This document shows, piece after piece, positions 1 to 6,994 of a stretch of DNA of 22,270 nt. A program made the translations under genes and the position numbers. Source of the DNA: CAWUJT01 sp963922715 (GTDB lineage Bacteria > Pseudomonadota > Alphaproteobacteria > Rhodobacterales > Rhodobacteraceae); NCBI GenBank assembly GCA_963922715.1, contig CAWUJT010000026.1:1-22270 (forward strand), written 5' to 3'. How positions within the stretch are numbered: the stretch's first letter is position 1; every line of letters starts with the position of its first letter. The notes beneath the pieces are model-generated. The model made no database searches, had not been told where the DNA came from, and saw only the letters and a program-made list of their open reading frames with translations.

Positions 1-2476
1 GAGGGTCTTGCAACACGCGTTGAATCACACGCTTCAAAGGCCGGGCCCCGAAGACTGGATCGTAGCCTTCATCAGCCAGCCAATCTTTAGCCGCATCATC
101 AAGCTCCAGCGTGATCTTGCGATCTGCCAACCGTTTGGTCAGTCGCGCCAATTGGATATCGACGATGCCGCCCATATCACCCCGACTGAGGCGATCGAAG
201 ATGATCGTCTCATCCAAGCGGTTGAGGAACTCTGGCCGGAAATGCGCGCGCACGGCCTCCATCACATCGCGCTTGGCTTGGCTGCTGTCCGCACCATCAG
301 GCAATTGGCTGAGCGCCTGGGCGCCAAGGTTCGATGTCAACACAATCAGAGTTTGCTTAAAGTCCACCGTGCGGCCTTGCCCATCGGTCAGCACACCATC
401 ATCGAGCACTTGCAAAAGCACATTGAACACATCCGGGTGCGCCTTTTCGACCTCATCGAACAAGACAACCTGATAGGGTCTGCGCCGGACCGCCTCGGTC
501 AGTACACCGCCCTCGTCATAGCCGACATATCCGGGAGGTGCGCCGATCAGACGGCTCACGGCATGTTTTTCCATAAACTCCGACATATCGATGCGCACCA
601 TGGCGCTGTCATCGTCAAACAGAAACTCTGCCAAGGCTTTGGTCAATTCGGTTTTGCCGACACCAGTGGGGCCAAGGAACAGGAATGAGCCTAAGGGCCG
701 CGCCTCATCATTCAGACCAGCACGGGCGCGCCGCACAGCGTTCGACACTGCCGTGACAGCGGTGCGCTGACCGATGACGCGGCGGCCGATCTCTTCTTCC
801 ATGCGCAACAACTTTTCGCGCTCCCCTTCCAGCATCTTGGCCACGGGCACACCTGTCCAACGTTCCACAACGCTTGCGATCTGCTCTGGTCGCACGGCCT
901 CTTCGACCATCTTGGCCTCTTCCGCCTGTTCGGCATCTGAAAGAGCCCGCTCTAGCCCCGGAATTGTGCCATACTGCAACTCGCCCGCTTTGGCGAAATT
1001 GCCATCTCGTTTGGCGCTTTCCAGCTCGGCACGGGCACGGTCAAGCTGTTCTTTCAACCCGCGGGCGCTTTCGAGCTTGTCGCGTTCGGCCTGCCATTTG
1101 GTTGTCATCTGAGACGATTGATCTTGCAGATCCGCCAGTTCCTTTTGCAACTGTGACAGCCGATCTTTAGAGGCTTGGTCTTCTTCCAATTTCAACGCCT
1201 CGACCTCAATCTGCATTTGCAGAATTTGCCTGTCCAAGGCATCGAGTTCCTCAGGCTTACTGTCCACTTCCATCCGCAAGCGGCTGGCGGCTTCATCCAC
1301 CAGGTCAATTGCTTTGTCGGGCAAGAAGCGATCTGTGATATACCGATTGGACAACGTCGCGGCGGCCACCAAGGCGGAATCGCTGATGCGAACACCATGG
1401 TGCAGCTCATACTTCTCCTTAATGCCGCGCAGGATACTAATGGTATCGGCCACGGTGGGTTCTTCAACCATCAAAGGCTGGAACCTGCGGGCCAAGGCGG
1501 CGTCTTTCTCGACGTATTTGCGGTATTCATTCAACGTGGTCGCGCCAACGCAGTGCAGCTCCCCCCGGGCCAAAGCCGGTTTGATCAGATTGGCCGCATC
1601 CATTGCCCCATCGGTTTTGCCTGCCCCCACAAGGGTGTGCATCTCATCGATAAAGAGAATTATCTCACCCGCTGCGGCGGTGACTTCTGACAGGACAGCT
1701 TTCAAGCGTTCTTCGAATTCGCCACGGTATTTTGCGCCGGCAATCAGCGCCCCCATGTCCAAGGCGAGAAGCTTTTTGTTGCGCAAAGACTCTGGCACAT
1801 CACCGTTGACGATGCGTAAGGCCAGCCCTTCGGCAATCGCGGTTTTTCCCACGCCGGGCTCCCCAATCAGGACAGGGTTATTCTTGGTGCGGCGGGAGAG
1901 CACCTGCATGGCCCGACGAATTTCTTCATCGCGCCCGATGATGGGATCAATCTTCCCGTCGCGGGCTGCCTGTGTCAGGTCATGGGCATATTTCTTGAGT
2001 GCGTCATACGTTTCTTCGGCTGAGGCACTGTCGGCGGTGCGACCTTTGCGGACATCCTCGATCACAGCATTGAGGGCCTGCGCTGTCACGGCGCCGGCCT
2101 CTAAGGCGTCTTTGGCTTTGGATTTGACCATGGCCAGCGCCATCAAAACCCGTTCGACAGGGACAAAGCTATCGCCCGCTTTCTGTGCGATTTTCTCGGC
2201 TTCTGTTAGGACTTGCACGAAACCGCGCTCTGCCTGGGGTTGTGCGCCACCTTGCGCGCTTGGCAGTTTTGCCACCGCTTGGTCAACAGCCTCACGCACG
2301 CGATCTGCGCTGCCGCCCGCGCGGCCAATCAAGGCCGCTGCAAAGCCTTGCTCATCGTCCAAGAGCGCCTTGAGCAAATGTTCGGGGGCAAGATTTGGAT
2401 TGCCCTCTCTGAGAGCAATGGTTTGAGCAGCCTGCAAAAATCCGCGCGACCGCTCCGTGAACTTCTCCAAGTTCAT
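1..2476 (-). CDS. clpB: ATP-dependent chaperone ClpB, 3' end beyond window
   Basis: ClpB is the cytosolic Hsp100 disaggregase that threads aggregated proteins through a hexameric AAA+ ring together with DnaK. Reading leftward from ATG 2476, the frame stays open to the window edge, giving 825 codons with no stop. The protein starts MNLEKFTERSRGFLQAAQT, a typical Clp N-domain. NBD1 has Walker A GEPGVGKT near residue 205 and a Walker B ending in IDEMHTL near 275. A charged coiled-coil middle domain spans about 410-520, and NBD2 has GPTGVGKT near 602 and LFDEVEKAH. The last visible residues, GARPLKRVIQRVLQDP, belong to the C-terminal D2 small domain. The family is usually about 860-875 residues, so roughly 45-50 are missing off the edge. 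AAGGAG lies just upstream of the start, and a heat-shock-type promoter lies upstream of that. No frameshift is visible. Confidence 0.97.
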   Translation of the reverse strand, partial: MNLEKFTERSRGFLQAAQTIALREGNPNLAPEHLLKALLDDEQGFAAALIGRAGGSADRVREAVDQAVAKLPSAQGGAQPQAERGFVQVLTEAEKIAQKAGDSFVPVERVLMALAMVKSKAKDALEAGAVTAQALNAVIEDVRKGRTADSASAEETYDALKKYAHDLTQAARDGKIDPIIGRDEEIRRAMQVLSRRTKNNPVLIGEPGVGKTAIAEGLALRIVNGDVPESLRNKKLLALDMGALIAGAKYRGEFEERLKAVLSEVTAAAGEIILFIDEMHTLVGAGKTDGAMDAANLIKPALARGELHCVGATTLNEYRKYVEKDAALARRFQPLMVEEPTVADTISILRGIKEKYELHHGVRISDSALVAAATLSNRYITDRFLPDKAIDLVDEAASRLRMEVDSKPEELDALDRQILQMQIEVEALKLEEDQASKDRLSQLQKELADLQDQSSQMTTKWQAERDKLESARGLKEQLDRARAELESAKRDGNFAKAGELQYGTIPGLERALSDAEQAEEAKMVEEAVRPEQIASVVERWTGVPVAKMLEGEREKLLRMEEEIGRRVIGQRTAVTAVSNAVRRARAGLNDEARPLGSFLFLGPTGVGKTELTKALAEFLFDDDSAMVRIDMSEFMEKHAVSRLIGAPPGYVGYDEGGVLTEAVRRRPYQVVLFDEVEKAHPDVFNVLLQVLDDGVLTDGQGRTVDFKQTLIVLTSNLGAQALSQLPDGADSSQAKRDVMEAVRAHFRPEFLNRLDETIIFDRLSRGDMGGIVDIQLARLTKRLADRKITLELDDAAKDWLADEGYDPVFGARPLKRVIQRVLQDP

Positions 2477-2550
2477 GGGACTTCTCCTTCTTCAAAGCAT
2501 CCCGTTCAAGACCTGCCCAAAGCGGCACAGGAATATTGGGACCTGGGCTA

Positions 2551-2580
2551 CATATGGGAAGGGTACATATGTTCTGCAAG
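2551..2580 (-). promoter_or_regulatory. Candidate RpoH (sigma-32) promoter of clpB
   Basis: On the minus strand CTTG (2577-2580) is followed by 18 nt and then CCCATATG (2551-2558). This resembles the alphaproteobacterial heat-shock pattern CTTG-N17/18-C-CAT-T. Transcription would begin about 70 nt upstream of the clpB ATG. clpB is a classical RpoH target, which supports the reading. The match is by eye only. Confidence 0.55.
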
Positions 2581-2600
2581 AAATCCACATACCGAAAAAA

Positions 2601-2895
2601 GGGAACTGTTGCAGTAACCGATCTAATCGGTCACGTTCATGTTTTGACGGTTTTCATGCCGCGTCGGTCCCCGCTGGGTGCAGAAGTTTGGCCTTGAACA
2701 GACCAAACGGACGGAAAAGCATCTGCGCTGCGCCGGTCTGGATTGGCAAGTGAACAAGACCTGTGGCGGGCGGTAGATGCCAACGGGCAGATGGTTGATT
2801 TCCGCCTGACTGTCCAGCGGAATGCAAAAGCCACGAAGGTCTTTTTGAACAAAACGATTGAATGTGTCAGGTTGCATAAGGGCTTATGGATATTG
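2601..2895 (+). mobile_element. IS6-family insertion sequence remnant
   Basis: The left edge GGGAACTGTTGCAGTAA (2601-2617) resembles the IS6-family terminal inverted repeat, which has a GG-ACTGTTGCA core. Only about 75 bp separate it from sequence matching the middle of an IS6 transposase, where an intact element would have well over 200 bp, so the 5' part is deleted. Transposase similarity fades around 2895 and no matching right-hand repeat was found before 2969. The element is an immobile relic between clpB's promoter and the next gene. Confidence 0.6.
2657..2895 (+). pseudogene. Broken IS6-family DDE transposase fragment
   Basis: Two adjacent frames together read as the middle of an IS6/IS26-type DDE transposase. 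Positions 2675-2755 give WVQKFGLEQTKRTEKHLR and then GLDWQVN. The DW-V pattern matches the segment around the first catalytic Asp. From about 2752 the reading moves to another frame and gives DLWRAVDANGQMVDFRLT, then QRNAKATKVFLNKTIE and VRLHK. This corresponds to the family's conserved LWRAVD-G-VLDF and R-AKAAK-F motifs. About 10 residues are missing at the join and the frame changes. The N-terminus and the C-terminal part with the last catalytic Glu are absent. The short ORF 2743-2943 is a by-product of this decay and not a gene. The protein would be non-functional. Confidence 0.65.
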
Positions 2896-2924
2896 GATAA
2901 ATACCGAGAATTGCAATTATCCAA
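2875..2924. repeat. Two perfect inverted repeats upstream of the 2970 gene
   Basis: CATAAG-GG-CTTATG occupies 2875-2888. It is followed by TTGGATAA (2893-2900) and its exact complement TTATCCAA (2917-2924), separated by 16 nt. Both lie just upstream of the gene starting at 2970, where operators or an mRNA hairpin would sit. They also lie at the ragged right edge of the IS6 remnant, so they could be debris from it. Function is unknown. Confidence 0.5.
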
Positions 2925-2969
2925 CAAATGTGTCACACACTAATTCGAACTTTAGGTTTTGGAGAGCGG

Positions 2970-3518
2970 ATGTTGGGACCTCTTAAACAGCTTGGAAGCC
3001 AAAAATCGCCTGACACTCCGCCACCGGTTGAAAGTAATCTTGACCCTGGTAGAGCCATGGTGAACCGAAGCGCGTTGGCACGTGCGCGGCTGAGTAAGGC
3101 AAACGCTATAAGATCGGCAAGAATACGTGGGATATACAACACCATTCCATCGCAAGCCGCCCCTGATATAGCGACAGCACTCTCCGGGCTTCCCGCAGCA
3201 CTTTCAGGTATCACATCTGCGGTGCCGGGGTTAAACATAGAACTTCCTGTTGTTCCCAAGCGGCCGGGGGGAATGATCAGTTGGGCCATATCAAAGCTTG
3301 TGACCACGATCAAAACGGCCTTTTCATCCCTCATACGCGGATGGAGACTGCGCTATCCCTTTTGGTTTTATGGAATACTGATCGCACTCATCTTGATCAT
3401 TTTGTATCCAATTCTCGGCACACTGGGCATCTTGTTTGGACTCATCGGGGGTCTTTTAGATGTCGTCGGGAGTATTATTGGTTTTGTATTTGGCCTCTTT
3501 ACCTCTGCCACGGAATAA
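2970..3518 (+). CDS. Hypothetical protein with hydrophobic Gly-rich C-terminus
   Basis: The family is not recognised. I place the start at ATG 2970 because GGAG lies 5 nt upstream; an in-frame ATG at 2928 has no comparable site. The product is 182 residues. The first ~95 are polar and basic with a Pro/Ser stretch. Residues ~85-120 include LPVVPKRPGGMISWAISK. From about residue 128 there is a strongly hydrophobic block, FWFYGILIALILIILYPIL, followed by a Gly-rich segment ending VVGSIIGFVFGLFTSATE. This suggests one or two membrane passes or a membrane hairpin with a short polar tail. It converges on the end of the gvp operon with only 34 nt between stops and no clear terminator. The inverted repeats just upstream may be operators. 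Its closeness to the gas-vesicle genes is not proof of a role there. Confidence 0.6.
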   Translation: MLGPLKQLGSQKSPDTPPPVESNLDPGRAMVNRSALARARLSKANAIRSARIRGIYNTIPSQAAPDIATALSGLPAALSGITSAVPGLNIELPVVPKRPGGMISWAISKLVTTIKTAFSSLIRGWRLRYPFWFYGILIALILIILYPILGTLGILFGLIGGLLDVVGSIIGFVFGLFTSATE

Positions 3519-3552
3519 CGATTCTAACACAGATGTAGGCCAGTATGTTGTC

Positions 3553-4302
3553 TTAGGTTGCAATGGTTTCCAGCTTTGGTCGGAAGCTGAACGCAGGCCA
3601 AGGGCCTGTGCAGGTCACAACCGTATCAGAGCCAACAGTCTGTGACTGCGTGTCCACAAGCGCATGAAAGCGATTGATCTCTGAACGATCCACTAGGGCG
3701 GCAAAATTCCCGATAACCTCTAAATCCGGGGCCGGTGTCAACGTGGATTGCACAGACGCCCAATCTCGAGAGAGGTTTTGCAAAGGTTCAATCAGGGCTT
3801 CAGCGCGCGCCGTCTTGCTGTCCTGTGTCTCGACAGTATGCGCTTTACGGCGTTGAAGGTAATTTAGACCACTGGTTGCACGGGCCGCGTCTTCTAAACG
3901 GGTATCGGTTTGTTTCTTGATACTCACCTTGATCGCCCATTCATCAGCACCGCTGACATGACGAAAATACGTCATAAGGCTCTGGCTTTCGGCGGCAAGC
4001 GCCTCTTGCAATGCAGCCTCAGACGAGAACACAGTCGCAAACCCAAAGGGATATACCACGCCATCTGTATTGACATGTTTTGTCACGTGATCATGGAACA
4101 AGAGCCAGTCCGCCACATCTTGCAAGCCGGTGATAGTATCGGCCGATGCCAAGCGGCTAACAACGTTCGCAGAGATATCTGCCACGATTGCCGTGCCTAA
4201 AGGTGTCTTAAGCATTTGGAGATTTTGCCCATCAGGGGTTAAAGGCCAATCCTGGGGCAGGTCACCAAATGCCAGTGCAAAAGTATACAGAGCATTGCTC
4301 AT
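3553..4302 (-). CDS. gvpL: Gas vesicle GvpL/GvpF family protein (second copy)
   Basis: GvpF/L proteins are cytosolic accessory and minor components needed to start gas-vesicle assembly. This 249-residue product has the family layout: an N-terminal MSNALYTFALAFGDLP strand, a central block with H-V-KH and PFGFATVF (the counterpart of the usual PMTFG), a long helical region, and the C-terminal signature VDRSEINRFHALVD followed by GPWPAFSF. It is the last gene of the operon, 76 nt after gvpJ, with GAGG about 9 nt before the ATG. A small imperfect hairpin (arms at 4322-4326 and 4338-4342) lies in that gap. It is clearly diverged from the other F/L protein at 5510-6265. I use the L label because the other copy sits in the usual gvpF position before gvpG; the labels could be swapped. 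No terminator is visible downstream. Confidence 0.88.
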   Translation of the reverse strand: MSNALYTFALAFGDLPQDWPLTPDGQNLQMLKTPLGTAIVADISANVVSRLASADTITGLQDVADWLLFHDHVTKHVNTDGVVYPFGFATVFSSEAALQEALAAESQSLMTYFRHVSGADEWAIKVSIKKQTDTRLEDAARATSGLNYLQRRKAHTVETQDSKTARAEALIEPLQNLSRDWASVQSTLTPAPDLEVIGNFAALVDRSEINRFHALVDTQSQTVGSDTVVTCTGPWPAFSFRPKLETIAT

Positions 4303-4378
4303 GTCTTGAAAACCTCAAAATCCGTCGCTTCGAAACGGACGGTCACAAACCATAAATACATGGATAGCATAACTGTCT

Positions 4379-4762
4379 CTACGTCTCTGGGTCATGGCCT
4401 TTAACCTCGGCGTGATCGACATTCACGCGGTCTGCGAGCAGTCGTTCTAGCCGATCCAAACGCTGATCGACACGCGCCAATGCCGTATCCTGCGCGGCCG
4501 TATTGCCTGAGGCCGCGGCAGGCAATTTCCCGTCCTGGCGCCACCAATCCATGCCGATTTGCTCAGCCCGATCGACAGAACAGATCAACAGGCGAATTTC
4601 GATGGTGAGAAGTTCGACATCGACGATTTTAATGCGGATGTCGCCTGCAACAACCACGCCTTTATCGAGGATACGCTCCAACAGATCGCCCAGGTTGGTC
4701 GTATTCGTAGAGTGTACCAAAGTGTCTGCCTGCCTGATGCCGCCCATCCTACTCTGCCTCAC
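4379..4762 (-). CDS. gvpJ: Gas vesicle minor protein GvpJ (GvpA superfamily) with long C-terminal tail
   Basis: The core, about residues 20-75, is a GvpA-superfamily domain: LGDLLERILDKGVVVAGD, then KIVDVELLTIEIRLLICSVD and AEQIGMDWW. This is the GvpJ-like version, thought to act in nucleating the conical tips. After it comes a hydrophilic tail of about 50 residues, with ALARVDQRLDRLERLLADRV forming a likely amphipathic helix. The start is uncertain. GTG 4762 overlaps the gvpK stop as GTGA, which favours translational coupling. ATG 4747 is five codons inside and has AGAGTAGG directly next to it, rather close for a ribosome site. It follows gvpK as in the S-K-J order of Bacillus clusters. There is no sign of decay. 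Confidence 0.88.
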   Translation of the reverse strand: MRQSRMGGIRQADTLVHSTNTTNLGDLLERILDKGVVVAGDIRIKIVDVELLTIEIRLLICSVDRAEQIGMDWWRQDGKLPAAASGNTAAQDTALARVDQRLDRLERLLADRVNVDHAEVKGHDPET

Positions 4763-5082
4763 TCAATGGTGGTTAAAGGACCAAGGTTGATGGCCAGGTC
4801 CTCTGCCCTGATGCCAAATTCCTGACATAACGCATCAATCTGGCGGGCCTGCTCCATCAGAACACAGCCCACACGTTCAGATTGATCTTCATCCAAAGTG
4901 CCCTCTTCGATGCGCCGAAGAGCTTGGGCTTCCAACAGGTGGTGGATCAGATCGACCAAAGATAGAACCAGCTTGGCCAACCCGTTTTCCCCATCTGCAT
5001 CAAGCCGCGCCAACTGCTTTGACAAAAGCCCTTCAACTGCGCTTTGTGCTGTGTCAAGTTGAGTATCTCCCGGGGGGCTCAT
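4759..5082 (-). CDS. gvpK: Gas vesicle protein GvpK
   Basis: GvpK is a small accessory protein needed for vesicle formation in several hosts; its exact job is unresolved. The 107-residue product is mostly helical. It contains the family core ENGLAKLVLSLVDLIHHLLE, then QALRRIEEGTLDEDQSERVG and a C-terminal segment LMEQARQIDALCQEFGI with LAINLGPL. Length and motifs match the family. Its ATG overlaps the stop of the preceding gvpA paralogue (ATGA, 5079-5082), and its own stop overlaps the GTG of gvpJ, so the three genes look translationally coupled. Confidence 0.92.
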   Translation of the reverse strand: MSPPGDTQLDTAQSAVEGLLSKQLARLDADGENGLAKLVLSLVDLIHHLLEAQALRRIEEGTLDEDQSERVGCVLMEQARQIDALCQEFGIRAEDLAINLGPLTTIE

Positions 5083-5276
5083 GCGGGTTGCCTTCGTTTT
5101 GGCGGGGGCAAATTGGGAAAGGCACGGTCAGCAGCGGCAATCAGCACAGCGACGTCAATATAGATCATTTCGACATCCGCAATCGATATTAAAATTTGTC
5201 CCTTCAACACAACACCAACATCCAGAAGCCGATCCAAAAGGTCACACAGGGCTACGTTGTTGTGATGCGCGCTCAT
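5079..5276 (-). CDS. gvpS: GvpA-family minor protein, GvpS/GvpM-like
   Basis: A 65-residue GvpA-superfamily protein with the pattern CDLLDRLLDVGVVLKGQ, then ISIADVEMIYIDVAVLIAAAD, and a short Pro/Arg-rich tail PPPKRRQPA. It keeps the helix-strand-strand-helix core of GvpA. It lacks GvpA's N-terminal segment and the typical E-R-I-V-I-DA-V-V-LVGIEL wording, so it is a minor paralogue, not shell protein. Position decides the name: it sits immediately before gvpK and gvpJ, as gvpS does in Bacillus megaterium, and in the same slot as a gvpA paralogue of Serratia. GvpM would be an alternative label. It starts 5 nt after the gvpG stop and overlaps gvpK by 4 nt. Confidence 0.82.
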   Translation of the reverse strand: MSAHHNNVALCDLLDRLLDVGVVLKGQILISIADVEMIYIDVAVLIAAADRAFPNLPPPKRRQPA

Positions 5277-5281
5277 GATGC

Positions 5282-5497
5282 CTAGCTCAGATTGTCTAAG
5301 CGGTTAAGCAAAATTTCCTCTTGCTCTTCAAAAGCCGCCGCCTCGATTTGACCGGCCTCATATTGTAGGTGTAGACGGCGCAAAGTCTCCATCGTCGCGG
5401 CACGCTCCTGTTCCCGTTCCTGCTGAACCGCCTCGTCAACTTTCCGCGCGATGAACAACAAGCCCTTGAATGGTCCGGTGATGATGGATGTTAACAA
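5282..5497 (-). CDS. gvpG: Gas vesicle protein GvpG
   Basis: GvpG is a short accessory protein that works with GvpF/L during assembly. The 71-residue product begins MLTSIITGPFKGLLFIARKV, the usual amphipathic start with a P-K-L--I motif. It then forms one highly charged helix rich in Glu, Gln and Arg, ending EEQEEILLNRLDNLS. The start is TTG at 5497. It is chosen because a very strong ribosome site, AAGGAGGGG (5502-5510 on the complement), lies 4 nt upstream. That site directly abuts the stop of the preceding GvpF/L gene, which suggests coupled translation. Confidence 0.9.
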   Translation of the reverse strand: MLTSIITGPFKGLLFIARKVDEAVQQEREQERAATMETLRRLHLQYEAGQIEAAAFEEQEEILLNRLDNLS

Positions 5498-5509
5498 AGC
5501 ACCCCTCCT

Positions 5510-6265
5510 TTAAATCCGAACGTCAACAAAGTTGAACGGCGGCAGCGGGCCGTCGATCTCAAGCAGATGGGTGTCGTCAAAAATCTCCCCTAACTTTTCG
5601 ACGGCAGAATCGAACGCCGTCAGCTTTGATCGAGAGACAAGGCACGCCATGTTTGCGATCACCGTTTCATCTGCTGGCGAAAGACTTTTTATCTGCGCAC
5701 AGATAGGATCCAAAACCGATTTGACCGTGTGCTGCTTTGTGTCCCGATCACTGTCCAGGGCGCGCTCAAACTCTTGGCCCAAGTCTAACAGATCGTTTTG
5801 ACTGGCAGGGCCGCCGCGAAAACAGCTGTCGCGTCTGTCACGCAGGCCTGCATTGGCTGCCACCATAGCGGTGAATACATCAACACCTTGCCACTTGAGG
5901 CGCAGCCCCATTTCCACACAGTTTGACACCTGCTGAAGTTGCTCCTGAAGGATAGCCCTATGTGTCTCAAGCACCTCTCTCGCTGCAACCTGATCATCGA
6001 ATATGATACCAAATGTCATTGGCAATATATCGTTCTCTGCGCTGAGTGCTGCAATAACCTTGAAATGCGCTGACAGATGTTTCCGTTGTGCCCGGACACT
6101 CGGTGATCGGATTTTGCTGATCACCATGGCGATGCCGTGTTCAACACGTTTTTCCAACGGTGCCTCGTTCAGTCCCTTTAAACCTTCCGGCAGCGTTGCA
6201 TCAGAAGACACCACTGCGTAGGCATAACAACGTCCCGTTAACGCGCTTATATCATCTTTCGCCAT
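5510..6265 (-). CDS. gvpF: Gas vesicle GvpF/GvpL family protein (first copy)
   Basis: A 251-residue GvpF/L protein. Visible family marks are YAYAVVSSDA at the N-terminus, a central block HLSAHFKVIAAL followed by ILPMTFGIIF (the conserved PM-FG), a helical domain with LRLKWQGVDVF, and the C-terminal signature VSRSKLTAFDSAVEKL with GPLPPFNFVDV. GvpF contacts GvpA and is thought to help seed the shell. The gene lies between gvpO and gvpG, the place normally held by gvpF. The ATG at 6265 has only a weak AAGG about 12 nt upstream. Its stop abuts the gvpG ribosome site. The internal segment RDRRDSCFRGGPASQND is unusually polar and may be a loop. Confidence 0.9.
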   Translation of the reverse strand: MAKDDISALTGRCYAYAVVSSDATLPEGLKGLNEAPLEKRVEHGIAMVISKIRSPSVRAQRKHLSAHFKVIAALSAENDILPMTFGIIFDDQVAAREVLETHRAILQEQLQQVSNCVEMGLRLKWQGVDVFTAMVAANAGLRDRRDSCFRGGPASQNDLLDLGQEFERALDSDRDTKQHTVKSVLDPICAQIKSLSPADETVIANMACLVSRSKLTAFDSAVEKLGEIFDDTHLLEIDGPLPPFNFVDVRI

Positions 6266-6283
6266 GATCTATCGTTGCCCTTT

Positions 6284-6619
6284 TCAAACGCTCCTCAACG
6301 GATCGACTGTTGACATGCCCAAGACGCGACCTTGCATGTCAGTTGTGACGATATAGGTCATCTCGTCGTATATCGCACGTTTTATATCGCCCTGCACAAC
6401 GGTCAGACTTGGGTTTTCCACAAAGGCCGCGAACTGTATCCGCCAGCCCTCGTCCGGTACGGAGGCGACATTCTCGATGCGGAGTTGGCCAACCGGTACA
6501 TTCTGCATCAAAAACGCCTTTGCCGTTTCAATCACATCTTGTGTTGTTGCAGTCTTTGATTTTGGCGTCGCCCGGGTATTCGTTTTAGGTGTCGTCCGGC
6601 TGGCTGGTTTTGTGGCCAC
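6284..6619 (-). CDS. gvpO: Gas vesicle protein GvpO
   Basis: The product has a variable Lys/Thr/Ala-rich N-terminus (about 30 residues) and then a compact alpha/beta domain: ETAKAFLMQNVPVGQLRIE, GWRIQFAAFVENPSLTV, AIYDEMTYIVTTDMQGRVLG. This matches GvpO, a conserved accessory protein of archaeal and actinobacterial-type clusters. I place the start at GTG 6619 because AAAAAAGGAG lies 6 nt before it. A longer in-frame reading from 6649 has no ribosome site and adds MAFCRKKETH. This gives 111 residues. The low-complexity N-terminus may bind partners or nucleic acid, but nothing in it is diagnostic. Confidence 0.85.
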   Translation of the reverse strand: MATKPASRTTPKTNTRATPKSKTATTQDVIETAKAFLMQNVPVGQLRIENVASVPDEGWRIQFAAFVENPSLTVVQGDIKRAIYDEMTYIVTTDMQGRVLGMSTVDPLRSV

Positions 6620-6661
6620 GTGTGTCTCCTTTTTTCTGCAAAACGCCAATTCACCCTTGGC

Positions 6662-6991
6662 TTAGTATTTGAACAGAAATCTGCCGACGTCAAAATGTTC
6701 TGAGCGGTCCGATGTCTTGTGTTGCGCCCCAAGTCTGCCCGGAACAGGCTGTCGTGTGTCGCCCTCTTGCTGCGCGGTCTCCTGAAGGTGTGTCGCAATC
6801 TTGTTCCGGGCTGTTGTCAGTTCCCCTTCCAGGTCCGCTAGGGTCTGCCGCAATGTATTTACACGCCGTTCCAATGCCGCCAATTCTTTTTGCCGACGGA
6901 CTTTCTCAAGCTCAAGCAAACTCATCTTTTGATAAAGCTGGTGCCCTGTTACACGCTTGTAGGCATCTCGGTATGTTTTACGTTGTGTCAT
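6662..6991 (-). CDS. gvpV: GvpV-like small coiled-coil gas vesicle protein
   Basis: A 109-residue protein with a basic start MTQRKTYRDAYKRVTGHQ, then a long coiled coil (about residues 22-72, with LELEKVRRQKELAALERRV and LRQTLADLEGEL). It ends in a polar tail finishing FDVGRFLFKY. The basic N-terminus, central heptads and aromatic ...F-KY end resemble GvpV proteins as I recall them from cyanobacteria and Serratia. The slot directly after gvpN, only 3 nt from its stop, is also where gvpV sits in Serratia. Function within the family is poorly understood, probably assembly or shape. Sequence similarity is weak, so the name rests largely on position and architecture. Confidence 0.62.
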   Translation of the reverse strand: MTQRKTYRDAYKRVTGHQLYQKMSLLELEKVRRQKELAALERRVNTLRQTLADLEGELTTARNKIATHLQETAQQEGDTRQPVPGRLGAQHKTSDRSEHFDVGRFLFKY

Positions 6992-6994
6992 ATC

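Noticed and set aside
1314..2426. Long plus-strand ORF opposite clpB (370 codons)
   Set aside because: It is antisense to an unmistakable clpB and has Ser/Arg/Ala-rich composition typical of a complementary-strand shadow.
2743..2943. 66-codon ORF upstream of the hypothetical membrane protein
   Set aside because: It is the middle of a decayed IS6 transposase in one of two frames, not a standalone gene.
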